A stretch of DNA of 64,000 nucleotides, taken from NCBI RefSeq assembly GCF_016401385.1, contig NZ_JAEACF010000001.1:2790001-2854000 (forward strand). The letters are read 5' to 3'. Position 1 is the stretch's first letter. Each line of letters starts with the position of its first letter. A program made the translations under genes and the position numbers. The notes under the pieces were generated by a model. It did no database searches. It saw nothing but the letters and a program-made list of their open reading frames with translations, and was not told the DNA's origin. Positions 17,173-24,895 of this stretch are shown here, one piece after another. Origin of the DNA: Fictibacillus halophilus. Lineage in GTDB: Bacteria > Bacillota > Bacilli > Bacillales > Fictibacillaceae.

Positions 17173-17811
17173 ATGAACATAGTGATCATTCATCAATTAC
17201 CAATAATTCAAAATGAATTACGTTTATATATTACTCAAAAATTACCATTCTCAAATATTAGTTGCTACAACTCTTTTTCAAATTGCAATATAGATGTTTT
17301 TAATAAAAAAGATATTCTCATTATGAATATCGAAGAGAAAAATTTTAAACTTTTGTCTGATATGAAAATGCTTCAATATAGAGGTGTCAGAGTTATAGCA
17401 TGGTTACAATCAAATCATGAACTTACCATTAGATATTATTTAAAAGGAAGATTTATAGGATATTTTCTAAATGAAATAAATTATACTGTTATAAGTAACT
17501 CTTTACAAAATATTACGAATGATATCCCCTACCTTCAACCTAACTTAGCTTCAGTTCTACTTAATGAATATATAAATTACGAGGAAGAATGTGAAATTAA
17601 ACCAAACCCATCGTTATCTAAGCGAGAATTGGAAGTTTTGAAACTAATTGCCACGGGCTTTAATAATGAGAAAGTAGCAGAAACATTGTTCTTATCTGAA
17701 AGCACTGTAAAAAATCACGTAAGTTCTATTCTACGTAAATTAGACGTTCCTGACCGAACATCAGCTGTAATTAAAGCGTTAAAAAATAAGTGGATTATGC
17801 TCCAACTCTAA
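17173..17811 (+). CDS. LuxR/NarL-type regulator with degenerate receiver domain
   Basis: 212 residues, ATG behind GGAGG. The C-terminal 65 residues form a clear LuxR/GerE helix-turn-helix (LSKRELEVLKLIATGF, then STVKNHVSSILRKL). The N-terminal 120 residues have the length and strand pattern of a receiver domain, but the acidic pair after strand 1 is missing (VIIHQL) and the phosphoacceptor position reads IMNIEE, with Asn52 in place of Asp. Phosphorylation is therefore unlikely, and no histidine kinase gene is adjacent. Unusually for this window, it is very rich in Ile, Asn and Lys. It sits beside a polysaccharide deacetylase and could regulate the matrix genes, which is inference from position only. 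Confidence 0.85.
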   Translation: MNIVIIHQLPIIQNELRLYITQKLPFSNISCYNSFSNCNIDVFNKKDILIMNIEEKNFKLLSDMKMLQYRGVRVIAWLQSNHELTIRYYLKGRFIGYFLNEINYTVISNSLQNITNDIPYLQPNLASVLLNEYINYEEECEIKPNPSLSKRELEVLKLIATGFNNEKVAETLFLSESTVKNHVSSILRKLDVPDRTSAVIKALKNKWIMLQL

Positions 17812-17975
17812 GAAAAACTTAATTTTCATTTAGTCATACAAATGGAGTTTTACTTTAAGAATGAAGAACACACTTAAAGATGCATATAAAATTTCTTGAA
17901 CCTGTTTCTGCAAGGCTCAGCGCCTACTAATAGGTAATCAAATTGTGCTATTTCACAATAACTAAATTGTGGCTC

Positions 17976-18125
17976 TTATGTAACTGTTGCTGTTATTCCA
18001 TAAGTACTAGTTAAACCAGTTACTTTGTTTCCTGCAACTGTATGATCTTCAGCTTTAAGAGCTTCAGACCAGAATCTTCAAATTTTATAGATGTAGCGTT
18101 AATCGCACTTTCATCAGTTAGTACA
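17976..18125 (-). pseudogene. Frameshifted C-terminal remnant of a surface-type protein
   Basis: Read leftwards, one frame gives TDESAINATSIKFEDS and, after a one-base slip near 18069, the next frame gives SEALKAEDHTVAGNKVTGLT and then STYGITATVT followed by TAA at 17976-17978. The joined text is Thr/Ala/Ser-rich and ends like a bacterial Ig-type or S-layer domain. There is no start codon or ribosome site, so it is a decayed 3' end. It is not a copy of the C-terminus of the S-layer gene at 22238-24895. Origin in a lost or recombined surface-protein gene is inferred. Confidence 0.5.
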
Positions 18126-18129
18126 AATA

Positions 18130-18179
18130 AAAGAAAATCGCCTCAAACCCTTTATCTCTAAGGGATTACGACGATTTTT
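18130..18179 (-). terminator. Terminator of the recombinase cluster
   Basis: Outer stem AAAATCG/CGATTTT with an inner CCCTT/AAGGG stem, then TTTTCTTTTATTT on the minus strand, 66 bp after the last recombinase stop. Confidence 0.75.
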
Positions 18180-18245
18180 GTCTACTATAAAAGTATGGGT
18201 AATGTGTCTTATCCGCACTACCCGAATTTTTTTACTGCTCGTCCC

Positions 18246-19085
18246 TTACATCCACTCATCATACATTTGTTTTTGAGCGTGGCTGTGAAGGCGAGCATAA
18301 AGATGGGTGTCACGAGTTTTCACATGTCCGAGCAGCACTTGAAGATGCGAAAGGGGCATACCTTTCATGGCTAGTTTCGTTGCAAAGGTATGACGCAGCG
18401 TATGGGGGCTGATAAAGACACCGATTTCGTTTCGAAACGCTTCAAACCAATGTTGGATAGAACGTGGATCGATGGCTCCCTTTCCATAACGATCTAGAAA
18501 GACAAAAGGAAAGTCATCGTTTCGGCTTTCTAAATAAGCTTTAACATGTTCCTCACATTGATGGGTGAAAGGCACGATCCGCTCTTTCTTACCCTTCCCT
18601 TTAGGGATTGTAATGATTCGTTCGTTCCAGTTGATATCTTCTATCTTCATTCTAGTCAATTCTCTTAATCGTATACCCGTGGCGATGAACATCTCAATGA
18701 CTGCTCGTTTTTTTAAGTTGCTGTAACAGAGATGTCTGAGGTGCGTCACCTGTTCGGGCGTTAAATATTGAGGAAGTCTGTCTTCATCTTTCGGAAGGGA
18801 TATGGATTTTACAGGATTATGATTCATGATGTCTTCTTCCACACAATAGTGATAGAACAAGCGCAGAGCAAACATTTTCTTTTTGATCGAACCTTTTTTG
18901 TACCCCTTCTCTTCTAAATGAATCAACCAATCCCGTAGATCTAGTGTCGTGATTTCATTATACGGTTTTTCGCAATAGGATAGCATTTGTCGGATCGCCG
19001 TTTCGTAACCTTCCAATGTTGTTTTTTCCAGTCTGAAATGTTGATCGTTCCAAAATTGTTTGATGCATGCTTCAGAGGTAAGCAT
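18246..19085 (-). CDS. Tyrosine recombinase, short type (module 2, second gene)
   Basis: 279 residues, ATG behind AAGGAGGGG. SAM-like N-terminal core-binding domain (about 5-85) and catalytic domain (about 105-275). All catalytic residues are present: Arg139 (ATGIRLRE), Lys166 (GKGKKE), His228 and Arg231 (HTLRHTFAT), His254 (LLGHV), Tyr263 (LYARL). It resembles XerC/XerD and integron-type recombinases in size, without an arm-binding domain. It is the paralog of the gene at 20006-20839 and the last of four co-oriented genes with gaps of 4 to 17 nt. It lies 12 nt after its upstream neighbour. No phage or transposon cargo is adjacent. Confidence 0.9.
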   Translation of the reverse strand: MLTSEACIKQFWNDQHFRLEKTTLEGYETAIRQMLSYCEKPYNEITTLDLRDWLIHLEEKGYKKGSIKKKMFALRLFYHYCVEEDIMNHNPVKSISLPKDEDRLPQYLTPEQVTHLRHLCYSNLKKRAVIEMFIATGIRLRELTRMKIEDINWNERIITIPKGKGKKERIVPFTHQCEEHVKAYLESRNDDFPFVFLDRYGKGAIDPRSIQHWFEAFRNEIGVFISPHTLRHTFATKLAMKGMPLSHLQVLLGHVKTRDTHLYARLHSHAQKQMYDEWM

Positions 19086-19097
19086 GACTTCCCCTCC

Positions 19098-19988
19098 TTA
19101 TCCCATAAATTTACGGTATTGAGAGATGATTTGATGATTGGGTAGCCTGGCATAGATCAGTGTTGTCTCTAAATCAGCATGACCCAACTCATCACTGATA
19201 AAGGAAAGTTCAGCTCCTTTAGCCAGTAATTCGGTAGCAAACGTATGACGAAAGCGGTGTGGATGTAAGCTAGTTGATAACCCTGCCTCCTTGCCAAGCT
19301 TACGAATAATTTCGCTTATTCCTCGTATACTGAGTCGTGTTTTTTCTCCTCTAAGAGTGAGGAAAAGAGGAGCAGATTCACTTTTTTGACGATATTCTAA
19401 GTAGCGTTCAAGTAAGACCGCACACTTTTCAGAGAAATGAACATTTCGTATTTTCTTGCCTTTACCTATCACTCGAGCTGTGCGGTTTTCCAAGTCAACA
19501 TCTTCAACGTTTAATTGATGCACTTCACCAACCCGACATCCTGATGTGAGCATGAATTCAACGATTGCTTGGTTTCTAAGAGCTGTCTTCTCGCTTTCGT
19601 TCCGTACTTTGGCAATATCTCCTTTATCGAGATATTTGGGAACAGGTTTCGGGAGACGAGGAAACCAGCGCCTTTTTATTGGTGATCGCTCAATAAGAGA
19701 GTCCAGTAAACAAAATTTATAAAATGAAGAGAGTATATCCAAACGGCGTCTGTAAGAAGAATCTTTAATCTGTCCTCTGTTTTTCTGAAGCCAATCCAAA
19801 ATTCGGTCCGATGAAAGGGTTGAAAAGGATTCTTCCATATCCCCAAAAAACCATTCTAAAAAACGTCTGTACCCTACAATGGTTATTTCTGTGCGATTGG
19901 ATGTTTTTAAACTTCTCAAAAAATACTGTACAACTTTTTGATTCTCTTGGTTGGGCAACGTTTTTGTCAATTCCCAATACCGTTCCAT
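19098..19988 (-). CDS. Tyrosine recombinase, long type (module 2, first gene)
   Basis: 296 residues, ATG behind TTGGAGG. The N-terminal core-binding domain spans about 15-100 and the catalytic domain about 115-290, with Arg152 (TSGCRVGEV), a Lys in GKGKK near 177, His244 and Arg247 (HPHRFRHTFAT), His270 (ELGHA) and Tyr279 (LIYARL) intact. It is the closest relative in the window of the gene at 20844-21731, with which it shares HPH-xxRHTFAT and the ARxP ending. The pair 19098/18246 repeats the order of the pair 20844/20006, so this looks like a duplicated two-gene module. Confidence 0.9.
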   Translation of the reverse strand: MERYWELTKTLPNQENQKVVQYFLRSLKTSNRTEITIVGYRRFLEWFFGDMEESFSTLSSDRILDWLQKNRGQIKDSSYRRRLDILSSFYKFCLLDSLIERSPIKRRWFPRLPKPVPKYLDKGDIAKVRNESEKTALRNQAIVEFMLTSGCRVGEVHQLNVEDVDLENRTARVIGKGKKIRNVHFSEKCAVLLERYLEYRQKSESAPLFLTLRGEKTRLSIRGISEIIRKLGKEAGLSTSLHPHRFRHTFATELLAKGAELSFISDELGHADLETTLIYARLPNHQIISQYRKFMG

Positions 19989-20005
19989 ACTAGACCTCCA
20001 AATGT

Positions 20006-20839
20006 TTAGATTTGATAGCGATCGTATTGTTTTTTTCGAGCGGTTTCCATCAAACGGGTATAGATTCTTGTACTATTGATATTGACATGACCTAGCAAAT
20101 CTTGAATATAACTTTGTTGCATATTCTTTTCTGCAAGGTGTGCGGCAAAGGTATGCATCATGGTGTGAGGGACGATCCTAAATCCTAGAGTTGCTGAGAA
20201 CGCTTGAAACCTTTTTTCTACAAAAACACGGCTTAAATGTCCTCCTCTATTGTTTGAAAATAAATACACGCTGTCATGCTTGCGTTGTTTGATGTATGTT
20301 TTCAATCGTTCTGCACATTCGTGTGTAAAAAACACAAAACGTTCTTTGTTTCCTTTTCCATTCCGAATCCAAATTCTATGTTCTTCCCATCTAATATCTT
20401 CTAGTTTTATATGCAAGAGTTCACTCACCCTCACACCTGTCGTGTATAAGGTCTCTACAATGGCTCTATCCCTTGGATTATCCTTCGTCAACTCTTGAAG
20501 AAGTACGACTTGCCGTTTACTCAGATAATAAGGAAGAGAATCATCCTTCTTTGGTGTCTGAACTCTCTGCAAAGGATTCTTCTTAATCTTGTTTTCTTCC
20601 ATACAATACTGGTAGAAGGATTTTAGCGCACTGAGTTTTAAGTGAATGGTACGAGGCTTTAGTCCTTTTTCTTGCATGTCAGCCATCCATTCACGAACAT
20701 CCATCGCATTAACATCAACAAAGTTTTTTTCACAACTTGAAAAAAATTGTTGAAGCGCTATTCGGTAACTACGAGTGGTTTCTCGGCTAAACCGTGCTTT
20801 ATTATCATTCAGAAACTGTTTCACCATTTCAAGATCCAT
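20006..20839 (-). CDS. Tyrosine recombinase, short type, with second catalytic Arg replaced by Met (module 1, second gene)
   Basis: 277 residues, paralog of 18246-19085. Core-binding domain about 5-85, catalytic domain about 100-270. Arg137 (TTGVRVSE), a Lys near 162 (GKGNKE), His225, His251 (LLGHV) and Tyr260 (RIYTRL) are present. The His-x-x-Arg box reads HTMMHTFAA, so residue 228 is Met where family members have Arg. The underlying codons are ACC ATG ATG CAT, so this is not a frame artefact. Loss of this Arg usually abolishes or severely cuts strand cleavage. It starts 4 nt after the stop of its upstream partner, suggesting translational coupling. It may serve as a non-catalytic partner, or it may be decaying. 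Confidence 0.88.
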   Translation of the reverse strand: MDLEMVKQFLNDNKARFSRETTRSYRIALQQFFSSCEKNFVDVNAMDVREWMADMQEKGLKPRTIHLKLSALKSFYQYCMEENKIKKNPLQRVQTPKKDDSLPYYLSKRQVVLLQELTKDNPRDRAIVETLYTTGVRVSELLHIKLEDIRWEEHRIWIRNGKGNKERFVFFTHECAERLKTYIKQRKHDSVYLFSNNRGGHLSRVFVEKRFQAFSATLGFRIVPHTMMHTFAAHLAEKNMQQSYIQDLLGHVNINSTRIYTRLMETARKKQYDRYQI

Positions 20840-20843
20840 CGTT

Positions 20844-21731
20844 TCACCCCATTTTATTTTGATAAGCTAGCATCATATCTTCTGTAGGAATTCGAGCATA
20901 TATTCGGGTCGTATTCAGATTGACATGTCCCATTTCATCCGCAATGAATTGAATATCTGCTCCTCTTGCCAACATATTTGTAGCAAATGTATGTCGACAG
21001 ATGTGGGGATGTAGTAAATGATTGAGACCTGCTTTTTTACCTAACTTTTTAGTGACTTCATAGATTCCTGTTGGCATAAGACGACTACCTTTCCGATTCA
21101 GAAATAAAGGGGCTTTTTCATCTTGAGATCGTTCATTTAAATATTCTTTTAAAATCAACGCACATTCTTCTGAGAAATGGACCGTCCGTATTCTCTTTCC
21201 TTTTCCTCTCACTTTGGCTTTCCGCTGAACTAGATTAATATCTTCTATGTTTAAGTCAGAAACTTCTTGACGCCGACAGCCTGAAGAGAAAAGAAATAGA
21301 ATTAGCGCTCGATCACGAAGCGATAGACTTTCGGCTGCTAGCCTTACTCGTGCATATTCCTTTTCAGTTAGATGGCGAGGTAAAGTCTGTGGTATCTTAG
21401 GTCTCCATCGCTTTTTAAGCACTTGTTTCTCCATATACTCTTCCTCTAGGCAAAAAGTGAAGAAGGAAGATAGACAAGCAAGCACGAGATCCATCGTCTT
21501 GGGTGATTTACCTTCTGAATAGTCGTTTAACCAATCAAGTACATCCTTAGAAGAGATTTTTTCAATGGGAATAGCACATTGACTCAAAAACTTTTCTAAT
21601 ATCCACTGATACTTGGTTATTGTCGCCTCTGATTTGTTAGCTGTGTTTAAACTTAACAAATAATCATTTAAGATACCCCTCGTTTCTTTATTGATATTTT
21701 TAAAGCCTTCCAAATCTAGCGAATTATCCAT
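20844..21731 (-). CDS. Tyrosine recombinase, long type (module 1, first gene)
   Basis: 295 residues, ATG behind AAAGGAG. Core-binding domain about 15-100, catalytic domain about 120-290 with Arg153 (SSGCRRQEV), Lys in GKGKR near 178, His243 and Arg246 (HPHICRHTFAT), His269 (EMGHV) and Tyr278 (RIYARI). It is the first gene of the four-gene cluster. The leader contains an unusual set of short repeats (21961-22050) that could be recombination or regulatory sites. Paired tyrosine recombinases are known in Tn554-type and other elements, but no matching element ends are evident here. Confidence 0.9.
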   Translation of the reverse strand: MDNSLDLEGFKNINKETRGILNDYLLSLNTANKSEATITKYQWILEKFLSQCAIPIEKISSKDVLDWLNDYSEGKSPKTMDLVLACLSSFFTFCLEEEYMEKQVLKKRWRPKIPQTLPRHLTEKEYARVRLAAESLSLRDRALILFLFSSGCRRQEVSDLNIEDINLVQRKAKVRGKGKRIRTVHFSEECALILKEYLNERSQDEKAPLFLNRKGSRLMPTGIYEVTKKLGKKAGLNHLLHPHICRHTFATNMLARGADIQFIADEMGHVNLNTTRIYARIPTEDMMLAYQNKMG

Positions 21732-21860
21732 CTACTAAACTCCTTTTTTAATGAAGCTACTGCTATTCACCAATGGATGAACCGTTAAGTAACTCCAACT
21801 TTTCTCCCTCCTTCTTACACACATGATTTTCAAATATTTTGTTGTTTATACCTAGAAATA

Positions 21861-21896
21861 AATAAAAAGCCCATGTTAAAAAAACATGAGCTTTTA
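21861..21896. terminator. Bidirectional terminator-like hairpin upstream of the recombinases
   Basis: A 13-bp stem AAAAGCccATGTT-type (21865-21877 with 21883-21895, one mismatch) with T-rich flanks on both strands. It lies between the repeat segment and the first recombinase, so it could also attenuate recombinase transcription. Confidence 0.65.
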
Positions 21897-21960
21897 GCCT
21901 ATAAAAAGATCAAAATCTGGGTAAACTATTAAATTTTCATTCTCTATTCTTTGTTTATTT

Positions 21961-22050
21961 TGTTGACATAGTACCGTTTTGTTAACTATGTTGACATTGT
22001 TGACAGAAATATAGTTTTGTAAACATATACGTATACATTTACGTAAACAT
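21961..22050. repeat. Cluster of short direct repeats and palindromes (candidate recombinase or regulator sites)
   Basis: TGTTGACA occurs at 21961, 21989 and 21998, with the variant TGTTAACT at 21980, so the starts are 19, 9 and 9 nt apart. The direct repeat GTAAACAT occurs at 22019 and 22043, and between and over them lie two 10-bp palindromes, TATACGTATA (22026-22035) and TTTACGTAAA (22038-22047). Such phased arrays are typical of protein-binding sites. Assignment to the adjacent recombinases is inference. Confidence 0.55.
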
Positions 22051-22192
22051 TCTATATAAACCTTTTATGTATCCCTATTAACTATAGCTTTATTAATACA
22101 ATCTAATTAATAAAAGTAAAGAGAGATACTTATGAAGTATCTCTCGAAATGGGAGGAATGCAATTGGCATCCCATGTTATAAGACTTCTAAT

Positions 22193-22227
22193 TAAAAAGC
22201 TCTGCAGAGATTTCTCTCTACAGAGCT
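22193..22227 (-). terminator. Intrinsic terminator of the S-layer gene
   Basis: Stem AGCTCTG-x-AGAGA (22198-22210 with 22215-22227), then TTTTTAATT on the minus strand, 10 bp after the S-layer stop. Confidence 0.85.
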
Positions 22228-22237
22228 GAAAACCTAA

Positions 22238-24895
22238 TTACTTCTTAGTTACAATTGTTTTAGCTACAGATACATCTCCACGTTTGTAAACGTTGAACTG
22301 TACTTTTTCTCCAGCAACTAGATTAGTTGAAGTTAAAGTAACTCCTGAAATTGTAGAAGCTGTACCATCAACGAAATCAATGTCACCTGTTACTGCTGGT
22401 GCAATAGGAGTTGCAATAACTTTACCTACTAATACGTCACCATTATCATAATCATAAGCAGCTGGCGCAGCAGACTTGCTGTAGTAAACGATTAATTCAT
22501 CGTTATTTGCATCGCTTACTTCATAACGTAATACTCCATCATAAGCAGATGCTGATGTAGTAATAGTAGAAACAAGTTCAGATAACTTTAAGTTTGTTTG
22601 ATTGATTGCAGTAAAATCAATTCCGCTAGCAAATGCCGCAGAAGAAACTGTAGCAGAGCTGTCAATAATATTGAAGTTTTTAGCTGCAACTAAAGTAGAA
22701 CCGCTGTATACTTCAACTACACCTTTACCAGTTTCAAAGTTTTGTAATTGAGCTGCAGCTGCAGTTGTTACAGCTGTGTCAAGTTTATTGATATTTGCAA
22801 TAGCTGTTTGCTTAGTATCTAAGATTAAATCTGCTCTTGAGAAACTAACATTTGCTGTAGGGTTAGCTAAAGTTTCTTCATAAACAACAGTACCATCAGC
22901 ATCTTTAACTACTACTTTATGTGTATTCAAGTCGAGGTCTGCATTATAGTGACCGTTATAATACTGCTTTAAAGTTACTGAAATTGACTTTTTAGTATCT
23001 ACAGCTGGGTTCAAGTCAATTGTATCAGCATTTAAAGTAACTTCTTTAGTATCAGCTGCAGTAGCAGATGCTACAGATACAGGAATACTAGCTAGTAATT
23101 TAGAACCAGAAACAAGTTTAATGTTCCCTGATCCAGTGTTAGTTGCATTAGAAGTTACCGTTACAGTTGTTCTTCCAAAAGTATCAGTTGCGCCTGCTAC
23201 AGTAGCTGTAGCGATTTCTGCAGTACCTGATACAGCTGGTTGAACTGTAATAGCAGAAGCACCAGCAGTTTTAAATGTATCTCCAAATTGGTCTTTTGCT
23301 ACGATGTTTACTGTTTGAGACTTAGTACCACTTACTAATTTAACAGTACCACCAGTATAGCTAATTGAAGATAATTCACGAGCTTGTGAACTTGGAGCTA
23401 CTTTAAGTGTAATTACTTTTTTAGCATCACCAGATTTTACTGTAATATCAACAGTTCCAGCACGCTTAGTAGTAATAACACCTGCAGATGATACATCAGC
23501 AATTGTTACATCAGAAGAGCTGAATGATAGTAAACCGCTAAGTGTAGCATCAGTAAGTTCAACATCTTGACGTCCATCAAGTAAATCGGCAACAACACTG
23601 TCAATTGTTCCAGTTTCACCTACTAGAAGTGTATTACTTGAAACGCTAGCAATATCAGCTGTAGAAAGGTTAACTTCTTCAATCGATGCAGCACCAGTTT
23701 TAGTTTTATCATAAACTGCTACAGTAACATACTCTGAAGCAACTACTTGATTGTTCTTCGTGATTGAAACATTGTATGAGAAAGAATTCTTAGTAGCTAC
23801 AAGTGTAGCTAATTTTGTTTTATCAAGTAATCCAGTAGAGCTAGTCATTGTAGATGAAGCATCATTAGCAAAAACATCTTCAGTTGCACGGAAAGTAACT
23901 GAATATCCATCCTTAGCTAAATCAGAAGCAGAAGTTTCAGAACCGTTTGCCTTTAACTTTAAAACTTGCCCCTCATCGTTTGTGTATACAGTTGTGCTAA
24001 CACCTTCAAGTTTTGATACTACTAAAGTTTTATAAGTTACAGCAGCAGTACCAGAAAGGTCAGCAGAACCTGTTACTTCAACTTTATCATCTTCTTTTAA
24101 AGGTTTAACTAAGCTTAATTTGTACTCAGTATCGGATACTTTTGTTGCTGTAAATGTAACTGCTTCCCCATTTACTTTAACTGCAAAATCATCCTTAGTG
24201 ATTTCAAGTCCAGATACATTACCTCTTAAATTAACTTTAAGATCAGATGCGTTAATCGCACTTACAGCTGTAACTTCTGCTTTAGCAGTAGCTTCATCAG
24301 CTTTTTGAATGAAAGCAGCCATTTCAGCACGAGTTACTAGATCTGTCGGAGCAAATTTAGTAGCTGATTTTCCGTCAGCGATTTTCCACTCAACTAGAGT
24401 AGAGATATCGTTTTTGAAGATGCTGTTGTCAACATCTGTGAAAGGATGAGATGCACCAGTTCCTTTTAGTCCGTATGCACGAACGATAAGAGCTGCTACT
24501 TCACCACGAGTGATTAAACGTTCTGGAGAGAACATGTTGTCTCCAGTGCTTCCCATGATGTTTCCTTCTTTAACTGCTGCAACTGCGTTGTGGTACCAAG
24601 CTCCTGATTTTACATCAGCATAACCTGCAACTTGACCAGTTTTGTAAAGGTCTAGCTTGTTAGCAAAAAGTGTAGCTGCTTCTGCACGAGTGATATCTTT
24701 TGTTGGAGCAAAAGTAGTTGCAGATGTTCCTGTCATGTACCCTTTTCCTGAAACATAATCAACTGCTTGCTTGTACCAAGCTCCTGCTGGTACATCTGTA
24801 AATGTAGCTGCACTAGCTACTGGAGCAACTGCTGAAGCAACGACTGCTGCTGTAAGACCAGTTGCCATGAATTTGCGATAGTTCTTAGACGCCAT
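22238..24895 (-). CDS. S-layer protein with three N-terminal SLH domains
   Basis: 885 residues. Signal peptide about 1-29 (cut after PVASA), then three SLH domains (about 30-85, 90-145, 150-200) with DVPAGAWYKQAV, ITRAEAATLFA, ITRGEVAALIV and VTRAEMAAFIQ. SLH domains bind pyruvylated secondary wall polymer. The rest is a chain of Ig-like and Big2-like beta modules rich in Ala, Thr, Val, Ser and Asp, nearly free of Cys and low in Trp and Met, as in paracrystalline S-layer subunits. The repetitive, biased codon choice and a consensus promoter indicate very high expression. It is monocistronic, flanked downstream by four recombinase genes and upstream by a divergent SLH peptidase. Confidence 0.9.
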   Translation of the reverse strand: MASKNYRKFMATGLTAAVVASAVAPVASAATFTDVPAGAWYKQAVDYVSGKGYMTGTSATTFAPTKDITRAEAATLFANKLDLYKTGQVAGYADVKSGAWYHNAVAAVKEGNIMGSTGDNMFSPERLITRGEVAALIVRAYGLKGTGASHPFTDVDNSIFKNDISTLVEWKIADGKSATKFAPTDLVTRAEMAAFIQKADEATAKAEVTAVSAINASDLKVNLRGNVSGLEITKDDFAVKVNGEAVTFTATKVSDTEYKLSLVKPLKEDDKVEVTGSADLSGTAAVTYKTLVVSKLEGVSTTVYTNDEGQVLKLKANGSETSASDLAKDGYSVTFRATEDVFANDASSTMTSSTGLLDKTKLATLVATKNSFSYNVSITKNNQVVASEYVTVAVYDKTKTGAASIEEVNLSTADIASVSSNTLLVGETGTIDSVVADLLDGRQDVELTDATLSGLLSFSSSDVTIADVSSAGVITTKRAGTVDITVKSGDAKKVITLKVAPSSQARELSSISYTGGTVKLVSGTKSQTVNIVAKDQFGDTFKTAGASAITVQPAVSGTAEIATATVAGATDTFGRTTVTVTSNATNTGSGNIKLVSGSKLLASIPVSVASATAADTKEVTLNADTIDLNPAVDTKKSISVTLKQYYNGHYNADLDLNTHKVVVKDADGTVVYEETLANPTANVSFSRADLILDTKQTAIANINKLDTAVTTAAAAQLQNFETGKGVVEVYSGSTLVAAKNFNIIDSSATVSSAAFASGIDFTAINQTNLKLSELVSTITTSASAYDGVLRYEVSDANNDELIVYYSKSAAPAAYDYDNGDVLVGKVIATPIAPAVTGDIDFVDGTASTISGVTLTSTNLVAGEKVQFNVYKRGDVSVAKTIVTKK

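Larger units (their letters stand above)
17812..18245. other. Intergenic region with a gene remnant and the recombinase terminator
   Basis: Positions 17976-18125 hold a frameshifted minus-strand coding remnant. Positions 18130-18179 hold the terminator for the recombinase cluster. Between 17812 and 17975 I see only a weak ATTGTG/CACAAT hairpin near 17942-17959 and no gene. Confidence 0.6.
21732..22237. other. Intergenic region between the S-layer gene and the recombinase cluster
   Basis: From right to left it holds the S-layer terminator (22193-22227), an imperfect GAGATACTT/AAGTATCTC hairpin (about 22122-22144), a repeat-rich segment (21961-22050), a second terminator-like hairpin (21861-21896), and a strong AAGGAGGGAG site followed by a TTG-initiated 11-codon reading frame (21798 down to 21763). 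No longer gene is visible. Confidence 0.65.

Noticed and set aside
18246..21731. Prophage or integrative element carrying the four recombinases
   Set aside because: No phage, conjugation, relaxase or transposon genes, no tRNA attachment site and no flanking direct repeat pair could be found in the window.
21961..22050. CRISPR array
   Set aside because: The repeats are only 8 bp with 9-19 nt periods, without regular spacers, and there are no cas genes.
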